A stretch of DNA of 64,000 nt from Gerris lacustris. Its lineage: Eukaryota > Arthropoda > Insecta > Hemiptera > Gerridae. This document shows positions 20,862 through 32,044 of this stretch, one piece after another. A program made the position numbers and the translations under genes. The notes below the pieces were generated by a model. It saw only the letters and a list, made by a program, of their open reading frames with translations, had not been told where the DNA came from and did no database searches. Location of the stretch: positions 37,658,205 to 37,722,204 of the forward strand of contig OX578276.1 of assembly GCA_951217055.1 (NCBI GenBank), read 5' to 3'. How positions within the stretch are numbered: position 1 is the first letter of the stretch; every line of letters starts with the position of its first letter.

Positions 20862-23736
20862 CCCTAGAATATTTATCTTTAAAAAAAACACCCTGTATTT
20901 ATCATACGTCACTTTGACGTACAACTAGAAAATAATTAGTAAATATTTATTTTTAAGCCACCAGATAAAAAGTTTCATGAGTGTGCATGAGTGCAACATC
21001 GTTAAACATCAAACCCTACCACTTACGCACACGAGTACGCACACAACACTGTTTTTTGTTCACACAGGTTATTGTAAGTGTGAAGCATGTAAATAGACAC
21101 TATGAATAAGTCATATTTTTTATTAGCATTCAGGGATTTATTTTCAATAAATTTTTAACTTCTGTAGTTATATCACAACAGAAAGAACATGAAAATCCAT
21201 TTTTTTTTATTAAAATTATAAAGAATATATATTTGATGTGCCCCCGCCAAGGCAGCAGCACTATAAATATTAATATGATATCAAAAATATCATAGACCAG
21301 GTAGATGTTCAGCTCTGAGAAGAGTCCCACTGCTCTGTTCAAGACGAGAAACTTCACCAAGGTGAATAAATTAAGAGTGTTGGTAGGAAGTAGGTGGACA
21401 GACAGAATAAAAGAGAATTTTAGTGAATGATGGACAATGTCCAGTAAATAATAGTATAATTAAATGAAATAATAGATTCTGGTATGGTATAACATAATAC
21501 ATTAAAAGGTTGGAGATTGACTCAAACCGTGAGTGGCCAACAACACGGGAGAGTCAACTCAAAATAATAAGGTTGACTGAATTTAAACAAAATAAAAAAG
21601 GAAAACTGGTAGACTGGCCCAGCCCTAACTGCCCTAGCGCCGCGTAACACCAAAACGGCTAGCCTTATCTCCGTCTCAGCTGGCAACGCAAAGGGGCTAG
21701 TCAACCAGAGTGAGAAGCAAAATAATAAATAAAATAAGAAAAAGAAAGTAAAATACTTCACGTTAGAGGGCACTCCCTACTCTGAACTAACACCGGTGAA
21801 CAAGGTAACGGCTACGCTATCCTCACGTACACTGGGTCACGGTGAGTGGGTCCTCTAAACAAAAAAAGAAAGAATTAAACAACAGAAATAAAACAAAGAA
21901 TAAGGTTATAATAGTGAACGATACTCAGCAGTACTAGACCTTGTCGCCTCAAGGCACTACTGAGGAATAAAACGGCGAGAACAAGCCCGAGGGCAATTTA
22001 TACAACCACTTCTAGTAATTGTAGCTACTAGATAAAAGGGAAAAAAGAACACAGTGGCTACACTGACCTGTTGCCCTCAGGTCACCACTGGAGACTTAAA
22101 CGGCAAATACAACCCAGAAGGGTAAAGAAACAAAAAAAAAAATTACTTTTAAATCATAAATAAAACAGAAAAATTCTTAAAAATACTTCCAAGAAGTAAA
22201 AGGGTTAAGACCTGTCCATGATTCAAAGTGAATGCCCGGAACAGATCACACAATTAAAGAGTAACATAGCCGGACCTGGCAATCCGGATTACTCAAAGTT
22301 AAATGCCAGTTAAAAGGTAACACGTACCCAAAGGTAAGTAAATTGTGAAATAAACGGAAAGATAAAAGGGGGGGGGGGGGGGGGACATAAGATTAATTAA
22401 GTGAAGTTAAAATTTAGATAAGGGAAAGTAAATTAAACAAACGGATTCTACATTAAGGGACACTAACCTAACCTAACCTGGCCTAGCCTCAGGATGTCAC
22501 ATCTCACACGCTACGGGAAGTGATACGTATCATCACCGGATAGGCCCAGATTGATTTAGTATACTAAGTTACACAGAAAAGGGACGGGATTATAAAATAA
22601 AACGTTATTACAGTTTATAAACGATACGGTAGGTATGATTCATAGGTGAGACGGTAAACGTAGTCTTCAGGTAAGTCGGGTCCACATGTCGTCCAAAGGT
22701 GAAACTAGCGTAGGTTTTCCCACGTAGATCTTGGCTGGCTATGAGTCATGCCCCGATACTTGAAACGGTACGATAAGATACGAAAGCTCCAAAGAAGTTT
22801 ACGTTAGAAAAAGGTCGTGATGCACATCTCCCGGGTCAGCGTCTCTACGGGCTTACTAAACGACAAACACAGTTGTCAGAAGGTTAGAGAAGTTTTCCTC
22901 GAAGCGTCCAAGCGTCACAAGCAACAGGTTGTTCCAAGATTATCCAAGTCCATCACGAACAGGGAAAACTTAATCTCAACGGGAATGAATTCATACGGTA
23001 AAACAGATTCCGGAGAATCAGAATAAATCACTGAATATTACAATAAAAGCTGGCATTTCCAAAGAAACTTGGAAGGATGCCCAGGAAAAAAACTACGCGT
23101 CCATAATGGCGACAGTGCAACAAGAGAATGAATGTGTGTGTCGCATCCAACGACGCTCTCCAACATAAAAGGTGGCATAGAAAAGCTAAAATAATGGTTG
23201 AAAACAAATGGAATGGAAAAGGTCTAGAAAATTAAAGAAAGAGAAGATAAGAATTTAGATGCAAACGGGAATTTCCTAGCTGAAATATAAGAAAAGATAT
23301 GAGGGAAAGAAAATACAATATATACGACCTGGTAAAGAAGAATAAAACTGAAACTGTAGGACGTATTCAAAGTAGTTCGTCGGATATTCCGCTAGGTGGC
23401 AGCAGGTGATGGGCCCTGAAAACAAATCTCACAAAGATCCGAGAGATGGCGCCAGCCTACGGAAGTCATTCCACGCGAAAAACAAACGCCAAAAACTTAC
23501 CACGGTACATTGACCAGTTGGGACAAACAATGCAGACTAGGTGGTATAGATAATATAAATATTACCTATACCACCAAAAACATAAAACACAAAACTATTA
23601 GTCACATTTGCCTGAAGCAGACTAACTGAGGAAATATTACCTTGAATATGGACGCGAAAAAACTAGTGGTGGAGTCAATACCACCTTTTTTTAAAAAAAC
23701 ATACACGTCAAAATGACGTAGATAAGCATTCTAGGG
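20862..23736. mobile_element. piggyBac-type unit, 2.9 kb, without visible transposase
   Basis: TTAA at 20858-20861 and 23737-23740 flanks CCCTAGAATatTTATCT on the left and the inverted CCCTAGAATgcTTATCT on the right. Each end has a subterminal palindrome, TACGTCAcTTTGACGTA near 20905 and ACGTCAaaaTGACGT near 23705. CCCTAGAA ends at TTAA are the hallmark of piggyBac. The interior (about 21.3-23.6 kb) is GC-richer than its surroundings, has no transposase frame and no recognised protein, and contains diverged repeats and a short (CCTAA)3-like run near 22466. It is a large non-autonomous element carrying unrelated cargo, or one so decayed that coding is unreadable. Confidence 0.8.
21920..22125. 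repeat. Diverged direct repeat in piggyBac-type cargo
   Basis: About 21928-21990 and 22053-22115 share a pattern (acAGTGgctACacTGACCTgttgCCtCAgG-like, then ACTGAgg/ACTGGag..AAACGGC), spaced about 125 bp. The similarity is clear in layout but not in detail. A 17-bp G run lies at about 22368. Confidence 0.4.
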
Positions 23737-23880
23737 TTAAAATTAAATTTATACCTAATAACAACACAGGACTTGTCAGAAGAAATATATTGGAATTATC
23801 CAACAAGTGTGAAAGTGCTGATAAAAATACTAAAGAGGTACTCAACGAAGTAAAACAACATTGTAAAATAAAATTTGTCT

Positions 23881-26800
23881 TTATTGTGGGTTTAAAAATT
23901 TGTCAAAACTGGAGGCTATCTCCTTTTGCACTCTCACACTCTCTAACATCGCTGAAGTCGTCGCCTTCTGTAGGTTCACGCTCTCTACCACTGCTGAACT
24001 CATTTGAGAGAGGCTGTCAGCTATGATGCCCATCTTGATGGTCAACTTGTCCACCGAATTTTTCAAATCACTTTGGCTTTCTAGAAATTTTTTTCCCCAC
24101 TCAGGAGCATTCCTAGCCTCTAAAAACAAAGAAAAGAAATTGACAGTGAATAAATAAAACATTAATTGTAATAAATTATACAATGAGTTAAGGTGATAGA
24201 TGTAGACGTAAAATGCAGCTCTTTCTGAGAGATTGTTGAAAAAGGGTATATTTTACAAATTCATTACAAAAATAAGACGGCATCTATAGATAAAAAAAGC
24301 CCATCACTGCTCATAATTATAATTAGGTGTTATTAAACTCCAGCTTATTACTTTTAAATTATACATTTAACTATGTATTTCCTCCTGTGGTTTTGAGGGT
24401 ATTCGTAAAAAATATTAACCTCGACTTGGGTGAAGCCAATATTTATACCTAGACTTACATCATTGTTTTCAATTAATCATTCAAAGCAATTCTGCAGTGA
24501 GCTAACACACATTGTCTTTTAATTTATTATAAGATATGAATAAGCAACCTTTAAAATAATTAATTAGAATAAAATTAGTGAGGTACGGTTTGATAAAAAC
24601 AGCATAGTCTAACCAACTAGTTTCGAAAAAAATATTTTTTCCGTGGTAGGCTGTGAAATAGTAACTTTAGAGCCTAAAAAACATAGCTAAAATCCATTTT
24701 TTCATTACGTGGACTTAAAAAATCTTTTCGTTACTCCTAGCTGTAAAGAAAAAATCTTTTACGTCCTAGGCACTAAAAGATTTTTTCTTTACGGCGGGTA
24801 GTTGTCAAAACTTCCGTTAGTAGTGCTGCAGTCTTTGTAGAAATGCTTCTAGTACAATAAAAATCCGCTAGATGTCAATGCGTTTTATTTATCTTTTCTT
24901 ATAGTGTAACCTCATTTTAAGGTTTCTTTTTTTAAGTCTTAAGTATGTACTAATATTTGTTATTATTATATATTGATTAGTGATTAATATTTAATGTTTT
25001 TTCATTGTCTGCTACCTCGGAAAAAATAGCATATGCTACGCGACTGTAAAGTGTTTTTTCTTTACCTTGGCAATATTTACTGTCTCGCTTCGCTCGACAG
25101 TAAATGTAATTGCCGCGGTAAAGAAAAAACTCACTTCACAGCCTTGTAACATAATATACTATTATCTCCAGTAGGGAAAAAAAGTTATGATTTTGAATTA
25201 GTTTAGAGGGACTAAAACAGGTCTTTTCATCCCTGACTCAAAAAGTAGGGAGAAAAAGTAAAAGTAGGGCGAAAAAGTAAAGATTGCAACTTAATTTTTT
25301 TATAAATAGTAGAAAATGTATGGCTAATGTAATGAAGTTGTTGAAATCAGGTTGGCGGCACTGCGCTTTTTTGACCATGTTTATCTTAGTTTACAACATT
25401 GCATCTAAATAACCTTCTATTTGAGTTTAATTCCAATTCTTATTTGTTTTTAATATTGAATCTCTTATATCTGCTATTACAAGTTCTAATAATTATTGTT
25501 ATTTATTAAAATAATAATTAAAAACTGTGCTATGGACGAAAATGTGTATTTTCTTCCTACTGGAGATAAAATATTGTATGTACCTCGTGAGTAAAGTGCC
25601 ATTATTCCCCTCGCGATAATTATCTCTCTCGGCTGCGCCTCGGGAGCTAATTAGAGTTATTCCCTCGGCTTCGCCTCGGGATTTAGGGACCATGGTTCCT
25701 TCGGCTTCGCCTCAAGAACCAACTTTTTTCGCTCAGGGAATAATGGCTTACTTTACTCCCTAGGTGCATAAATAACTATTACATCTCCCGTATAAGTAAA
25801 AACACAGTACAATTATTTTATTTTTTTTTATTTTTTTTTTTTTAGAAAAAAAGTCTTCTCTCATTTTTTATTTTAGTGTAATATGTATATTCTTTTGTTA
25901 TTTTAGTTTTTTAATTCTTGTTGCAATTTTCTCAGATGTACCCTTTTACTCTACCTGGATGTCCATCCTTTTACCTGGGTCACTTACTATTAATCCTCTC
26001 AACTTCGCCATATACCCCACTTTGAATCCATTTCCTCTTAATTTTTTTATTTCCTTGTTGGATCTCCCTTCTTCCTTGGATGGATATCCAGGTAGGGTAA
26101 AAGGGTATATCTGAGAAAATTTCAACAAGACTCAATAAAATAGAAACAACCAAAACTATACATATTGCACTGAAATAAATATGGGAGACATGACTATAAA
26201 TGTATATAGACTATAATATGTCTATAAATTTAAGTATTGAAATATAAGTATTTAAATGTATAATTATAGGCCTATCTCACTCTTATCTAACATCGCTAAA
26301 ATTCTAGAGAAATGTATGAAAAATAGACTTTTAAATTATCTATTAAACAATAAACTTTTAGTGGAAGAGCAATACGGTTTTATTCCAGGCAAAAGTACAG
26401 AGGATGCGATGAATAAATTAGTAAACTATATTACAACTGACATGGACAATAATATGCGATCACTAGCTATTTTCATAGACTTAAAAAAAGCTTTTGACAT
26501 GGTGGGCCATGAAATATTTTTAGAAAAATTAAAATCTTTCGGAGTAGACGGAACTTATTATAAATGGTTCCAATCTTATTTATCACAAAGAACTCATCGC
26601 GTTAAGTTATTAGGCCGTCCGCACACGGGGCGATAGACAAGCGATACAACAGCAATACAACAGCGATACGATATCGCCACCCTGTTGCTTCCTAGGTAAA
26701 GGAGCGGGGACCCACCAACGGAGCGATAGGGAGGCAATCAGTAGGCGATATACTCGGCGGGTACAATACACGACCTGCAAGGAAGCAACCTCAAAGCGAT

Positions 26801-29800
26801 ATTGCAAGTGTTGCATTTGTTATATGATTTTACCCTCACGGAGTATTCCAGAAGTAATGTGACTGCGATAATCCGTTTCTTTTTTTTATTATTTTAATAA
26901 AACAAATACATAAATGAATGGAAGCATCATTATATTTAATTTTACGACTAAAATTTAAATAAATTAACTTTAATAATGCTGATTAGTATTTAATTGAAAA
27001 AATAACTAAAAAGGGAAAATAAAGTTAAAGAAATATGTGTTTAGCTTGTAATTAAATAAAACTAATATAAAAACAAATAAATAAATTTATTTTTATCATT
27101 AATAATACATATATACGAGTATAGATGACTACATTTTCCTTTATTTATTTGAAATTGTTTTTTTTTTTTTTTTTCTATCTGAGTGAACCTTTAACTCTGA
27201 AATACGGACTTCCCCAAGGTACGTGCAAATAATCATAAAAAAATTAGGAATATGTTCAAAATATTTAATATATACTATTCTTTTTCTTTATTTTGAACTT
27301 ATTCCTAATTTGTTTATGATTATTATTCAATAGCAGCATTGTAAAGTTATTGACAAAACTCAGTGTCTGAAAAAATTAGTAATACAATCAATAAGTAAAG
27401 TAAATATATAAAATAAAAATATATAAATAGTAAAATAATTTTTTTATGATTATTATGATATAAGCAGGAAGAGAAGAAAGCAGCATTCTAATTCTAGAGC
27501 TTCAGTATTAACTACACGAGATTGGTCGTCGATCTTGTTGAATTCTTTTGGCCCAGCTACACAATGTAGTATTTTTTTCTTAAAGGCAAAAAAGGCAAAC
27601 AAAATGGTGATATTTTTGAAGTATAAGCTTGCCCCAAATAATCCATGTATATATCTCCCCATGACTTTTTACTACACGAGAGTTATTGTCCACCATTTAT
27701 TTGGTATTTTGTTTAAAGTCACGATTTTTAGTATAAATTGAATTTGAGTGAATTTATGGGTATAAATTAAGTAAAAAGACAATAAAATGGAATATATCAT
27801 AACAACATATCTTGTTCAAGAGTAATCATGATAAATTATGTGAAAGATGTAAGAAAAACTATATTTTTTTAAAAACAGTAAAAATGTCATAAAAGACTGA
27901 AAATTGGTGATTTCAAATAATGCAATAAAACACTTATTTCTAACGCGTTCAAAGTACATTAAACATAAAGATGAAAGCAAATAATTATAGATATCATCTA
28001 TTCAGACATCTTAGAAAAGAAAATAATAATTTTTATAATAAAATTTCTGAGTCGCAAAAATGCATTTTTGTCCTCCTAAATTCTCATTTTGGACCACTGT
28101 GCAGCGGCGAGCAAGGGTTTGGCGCTAACTAAGAGGTGGCTCGATCGAAATCTGTTAACCTTGTTAATGCCCAAAAAATAAAACTGCATAATTGTAGCTG
28201 ACAATTGCTCTTGTACAGATCACATTGAAAGAGTATCATCGATAAAGTACCTAGGTCTTATAATAGATAAACACATAAACTGGAAAGAGCAAATTTCAGT
28301 GCTAACAAGCAAAATAAGGAAACTTTTATATACATTTGTCACACTTAGAAAATTTACACCTTGCAAGGTATTAAGATTAGTATATCATTCACTAGTTCAG
28401 TCGATCATCAATTACGGTACAATAGCTTATGGTACTGCGAGCACAACTAACTCGGAACCACTTAGAATCCTTCAGAAAAAAATAACAAAAATATGCTTAA
28501 AAGTACCTAAACGTTATGACTCTAATCAATGTTTCATAGATTTAAAAGTATATCCCGTAGATTATTTATTAAAAAAATCAGTACTAGTAAAATATTACAG
28601 TGATCCTAATAAAGAATTCATATTTCCCTGCCATCATGTAGTACCTACTAAGAAACTTAACTCTACTGCTTACTTAGCACCCAAAATGTTAAATCATCTT
28701 CCCTTATATATTAAACTAGTTCCTTCTACGATTTTTTTTTAATAAAACTAGATGAACACTACAAAACTATATTACAAATATCATCAACTCAATAAAATAA
28801 AAATAAATTACATTAATATATTAAAGAAAAATTTTAACTTATATTAATATTGATCAAACTATAATAAATATTATAAATTCCCTACTAACATCATACACAG
28901 AGAAATAAATAGTTATTTAGTAATTTAAAGATTTATTTTTTATTTATTTGTGTCTTTATTAGATTTTAATCTGTAATATAAAAAGTTATATTATAGTAGT
29001 TATACTATGACAACTATAATAACATCATGGTAAGAAATTGCTATAGTGATTAGTAAACTAGCTTTAATAAATAATTTTTGATTATATTAAATTCATTTTT
29101 ACGATTCTTAAAACATTGTGATATTTTATCTTTATTAATCAATTACTCCTTTGAATGTAGTATTTATTATAATACTGTGTTAAATTTTTTTTTTTTTTTT
29201 TATATAGGTTTGTTTTGATTATTCTGAGTTTATAAAACGTAGATAAAGAGTATCATTGTATTAGCATATATTCAAGCCAACACATCAATAGTCTACAACA
29301 CTTTAACATAAAATTTTATGTTCATTCTATCTATTCTATAATACATATAAGCCAGAAGCAGAGCCCTACTCTAGTATTTTCTTACTACCGAGGGCTCTCA
29401 CGTCTTAGAGTATAATTATTAAATTGTAATATGTACATATTTATAAGATGTGGAAAGAAAGAATATTATTATTATTATTATAACTCAGGGTCATATCTCA
29501 ATACTCAAAAGAGTGTAAACACACAGAAGATGTATTGCATATGTAGGAAGTGTCAGGGATTAAATGAGCTTGATAATGACCCAATTAGGGGTCACATAGT
29601 GTCATAAATAATTCTACTACAACATAAATTAATCAAATAACAAGTAATTATTGTATACTTACTCGTTCTGCCAAGCCCAATAGCTCCTTCAGACAGCTCT
29701 CCGAATGAGCCATCGGAAAGGCTTTCTCCTTCCTCACTCGAAATCTAACAAGAAAATATAAGAATTATTTTAAAAATTAAAAAGTTATGTTTTTTTTTTT

Positions 29801-30896
29801 TTTAAACAAATTCTTTATTGGCATAAGTAACAAAAAAAAAAAATTGTGTTTACAGGAGCTATAATGTTATTTTGTAAGGGATTGGAGCTTTTTAATCAAA
29901 TTTGGGGAAGGGTATAATGGACAATTTTGGAGTATATATTTTTTTTTTCTAAACGGAAATTTTTGATTGGATTTTTGTTAGGGTTGTTTGCAGGTATTTA
30001 AACGGGTATCATAGGCAGTCTGTGGGCTGACTGAAGAGTGGACCAACCTGGCATTTGCCAAGTAAATTGAGGGAAACCACAGAAAACCTCAATTAGGTTG
30101 GGTGGACCCGAGTCCTTCCAAAATTCTTCCTATGTTTTCCCTAAGTAATTTTTATTTATTGATTTATTTTTATTTCGTTTGTGGGTTTCTGTTGGTGAGT
30201 GGTCTCCAGAATTTACAATTTTAGGCTAAGTGGAGTAATTTATTTCTTTTACGAATTTTAGTGTAAGTGTAATATTTTTTAATTTTGAGAAAAGTATGGT
30301 CTTGATTTTTTCTTTTTCATCTTGAATATCTTGAATTTTAAGTTCTTTGAATAATTTGGTACGTTCGGATTTGTACTTAGGACATTCCAATAGGATGTGA
30401 GTCATACTTTCTTCTTTATTTGGACATGTATAACATATAGGCGAATCACTTAGTCCTCTCATATAGTGGTATTGAATGCATCTTGCATGGTAACTTCTCA
30501 ATCTATTAATTTTGATTTCCAGAACCATGGTTTAATTGGAACTTTTGTGATAATTGATTTGAAATTTCTTGCTTTTTCTGGTTCTTCTTGGAGAAAAAGT
30601 TATGTTTAGTACAATATAATGTATATGGCTGTATCTTAAACCCATGGATCGATCAATTGTTTAGTGTGGCAGCTTTCAAGGAAACCACTCTTAAATTAGA
30701 TACTTGGAAATGATAATAAAAATGACACACTTACTGCCACATAATGTGAGACGATACCCTCCTCTGGAGCCTCTAAGAAGTCTTCATCGACGGGAGAGAA
30801 GGCATTAGAGAAAGGGCGAGGGGGTGAATCCTCCATTGTCAGCGGGGGAGGGCTGTCACTGCCAGCTGGCATCTCTGGCTCCTGCTGTGGCTGCAT
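23881..30896 (-). CDS. Three-exon minus-strand gene, coiled-coil C-terminus
   Basis: Exon 1 is 30896-30735 (ATG at 30896, donor gtaagt), exon 2 is 29744-29663, exon 3 is 24119-23881 ending at a stop. Junction phases 0 and 1 keep one uninterrupted frame of about 160 residues. Exon 1 is Pro/Glu-rich, exon 2 is acidic and Ser/Gly-rich, exon 3 is a helix-forming, probably coiled-coil tail (EWGKKFLESQSDLKN, SLQMSS-like heptads). This resembles the C-terminal half of Myb/SANT- or MADF-type proteins that accompany Harbinger elements, but no DNA-binding domain is present upstream. Intron 2 (about 5.5 kb) holds MITEs and a LINE; intron 1 holds a LINE with target duplication. The intact frame across three exons suggests it was coding until recently. 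Function is not assigned. Confidence 0.5.
24626..25164. mobile_element. Two-hairpin MITE, copy 2
   Basis: Same unit and orientation as 10698-11237 with a handful of substitutions; the 54-bp palindrome here (from about 24741) has a few mismatches at its centre. It lies in intron 2 of the minus-strand gene and abuts another MITE at 25165. Confidence 0.8.
25165..25566. mobile_element. MITE with TCTCCAGTAGG ends
   Basis: TCTCCAGTAGGGAAAA at the left is inverted as TTTTCTTCCTACTGGAGA at the right, enclosing about 400 bp of AT-rich sequence. TA flanks both ends, so a TA target is possible. It starts exactly where the preceding MITE stops, suggesting one inserted at the edge of the other. Confidence 0.6.
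25577..25767. mobile_element. Foldback with three CTCGGCTTCGCCTCGGG hairpins
   Basis: The outer arms, GAGTAAAGTGCCATTATTCC (left) and the inverted GAGTAAAGTaaGCCATTATT (right), enclose three small hairpins of the form CTCGGCtTCGCCTCGGG at about 25629, 25663 and 25701, spaced about 35 bp. GC-rich loops of this style also occur in the two-hairpin MITE (TCGCTTCGCTCGA). Confidence 0.65.
25873..26172. mobile_element. Foldback MITE, about 300 bp
   Basis: The left arm runs from TTAGTGTAATATGTATA through CTTGTTGCAATTTTCTCAGA to CCTGGATgTCCATCC. The right arm is its inverted copy from GGATGGATaTCCAGG to TATACATATTGCACTGAAAT. Arms exceed 100 bp and the spacer is short. No coding sequence. Confidence 0.75.
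26613..27170. mobile_element. Harbinger-type insertion in LINE RT
   Basis: Right after TTA (26610-26612) the RT sequence gives way to GGCCGTCCGCACACGGGGCG followed by GCGATA/GCGATAC repeats, a Harbinger-like terminus. RT coding resumes only near 27175. The right terminus cannot be recognised in the AT-rich sequence and poly-T before 27175, so the far end is degraded or replaced. Confidence 0.6.
27225..27333. mobile_element. Small foldback in LINE
   Basis: AATAATCATAAAAAAATTAG-GAATATGTTCAAAATA at the left pairs with ATTTTGAACTTATTCCTAAT-TTGTTTATGATTATT at the right: about 35-bp arms, 30-bp spacer. It follows the GLPQG motif of the RT directly. Confidence 0.7.
27340..28110. other. Unassigned AT-rich stretch inside LINE
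   Basis: This replaces or hides the RT catalytic region. It has two overlapping short frames on opposite strands and no motif. It is flanked by LINE coding on both sides, so it is either an unrecognised insertion or heavily decayed LINE sequence. Confidence 0.35.
28745..29464. other. LINE 3' untranslated region (inferred)
   Basis: AT-rich sequence between the last LINE codons and the (ATT)n tail. No frames of note. Assigned to the LINE by position only. Confidence 0.45.
29465..29481. repeat. (ATT)n tail of LINE
   Basis: Five to six ATT units follow ggaaagaat; such tails mark the 3' end of many Jockey/CR1-type LINEs. Confidence 0.7.
29794..30593 (-). mobile_element. 5'-truncated LINE with 14-bp target duplication
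   Basis: AAAAAGTTATGTTT is present at about 29779-29792 and again at 30594-30607. Between them, on the minus strand, lie the last 100 codons of a LINE ORF2 (30528-30226) with CYTCPNKEESMTHILLECP, the C-terminal zinc-binding motif, then a 3' UTR containing TTGGCAAATGCCAGGTTGGT, then a poly-A tail seen as poly-T at the left. This is a clean 5'-truncated retrotransposition into intron 1 of the minus-strand gene. Confidence 0.85.
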
Positions 30897-30951
30897 AGCA
30901 AGAGACTGGCTATCCAGCTCCTCACAGCCAGGAGGACCCGCTATTCCAGGA

Positions 30952-31965
30952 CTTCGAGTTCACGTACCCAACATCAGTCAACAAATTGTTCGAAAATTTG
31001 CCTTTGTACAAAGATAAAATCTATTACATCGCTGAAAAACAAGTGATAAAAACGAGGGATTCGAAGGAAAAAGAGGAGATAAAGGAACTCTTAATCTGCA
31101 AGGAAGGTAATCTCACTTATTACATTTAACTACTATAATAGTCTTATTCTAAAATTAGACCAACCAGGTTACTTCTCAGCATTTTATATGCTGTCACGGA
31201 TTCAGTTTTTGGAATACTACTATGATAGACAATAGTAAAAAAAGTTGTTACCGTTTTTTTTTTTTTTTTTTTTTTTATTAATTAGTGGGCTCTCCATAGT
31301 GATGATTACATTAATGTAACAAAATAATGATTATTAATTTGTGAGTTAATTACAATAAAACAGGGAGACTCTCTAATAATAATAAAAAACTATGCGTGTT
31401 GTTGTCATTAGATCTCCCAAATTATCCGCTTTTTATTAGTCAATTTTTCATGATGATTCCTCCCTCTCCTTCCTGAGTTAAATATTTATAAATAATTGTT
31501 TATTTTATTATTTCAGGATCTGAAGATATCTCTAACTTAGGGTGCATGTTATGCCTTCCTCATCTGTTAGCAGTAACAAGTCTTAAAAAAAAGAAAAAGA
31601 ACACAGGTTGCGGTAGCGGCAAACATTCATGAAGGCCTAGTCGCAGTGAAATAATAGAGGGCTTTCTCACAGTAGTGCCATCTCATAATATGATAAAAGA
31701 TACTATTGAGAGAAGAAGAAACAAATTAGGAAAAATCGGACTTACATTGCAACCATTCATGATTGCTGTTGGACCTTCAATAAGGGATGTTGACTCATAT
31801 TTTGTTGTAGTTAATGATATTTTATATCATCAGCACAGTTGTCTCCAAGCTGTCGACTGCTGATTTAAAATTATTATACAACTAAATGCTGAATACCCAA
31901 ATGAAGCCACAACTCATTTATTCAAGAAGGCATTTATGAAATGAAAACTGCCTATGATGATAATT
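30952..31965 (+). pseudogene. Two-exon C-terminal fragment of unclassified transposon ORF
   Basis: Exon A, 30952-31106 (after ctattccag, donor gtaatc), encodes DFEFTYPTSVNKLFENLPLY and a charged helix; exon B starts at 31517 (acceptor tttcag) in matching phase 1 with CMLCLPHLLAV. It continues through two in-frame stops to FMIAVGPSIRDVDSYFVVV, a block I recall from uncharacterised arthropod and cnidarian transposon proteins. No catalytic signature recognised. It starts 56 bp upstream of, and divergently from, the minus-strand gene at 30896, so the two may share a former promoter region or be fused by insertion. Confidence 0.45.
31200..31510. other. Intron with poly-T
   Basis: AT-rich, with a poly-T run at 31254-31276; no gene. 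It is the intron between the two exons described above. Confidence 0.4.
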
Positions 31966-32044
31966 ACCCATTCGGTCAGTAGCTTTATGTCTGAAGTTGG
32001 TTGCAAATTTCTTTAAGTTCTTTTTTATATTTAACTTCCTTAAT

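Larger units (their letters stand above)
26250..29482 (+). pseudogene. Jockey/CR1-type LINE relic, interrupted
   Basis: A reverse transcriptase segment begins at about 26265 (NYRPISLLSNIAKILEK, QYGFIPGKSTEDA, FIDLKKAFDMVGHEI). It stops inside RVKLL at 26612, resumes at about 27175 (YLSEPLTLKYGLPQGT), then again at about 28120-28742 with RWLDRNLLT, IKYLGLIIDKHINWK and VYHSLVQSIINYG, the usual C-terminal part. The catalytic YADD block is missing. The 3' end is an (ATT)n tail at 29465-29481, typical of these LINEs. The endonuclease half is absent. Two insertions (26613-27170 and 27225 onward) break it. It lies in intron 2 of the minus-strand gene, opposite in orientation. Confidence 0.85.

Noticed and set aside
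22460..22482. (CCTAA)3 run as insect telomere-type TTAGG repeat
   Set aside because: Only three units, inside a transposon cargo; chance or simple sequence is as likely.
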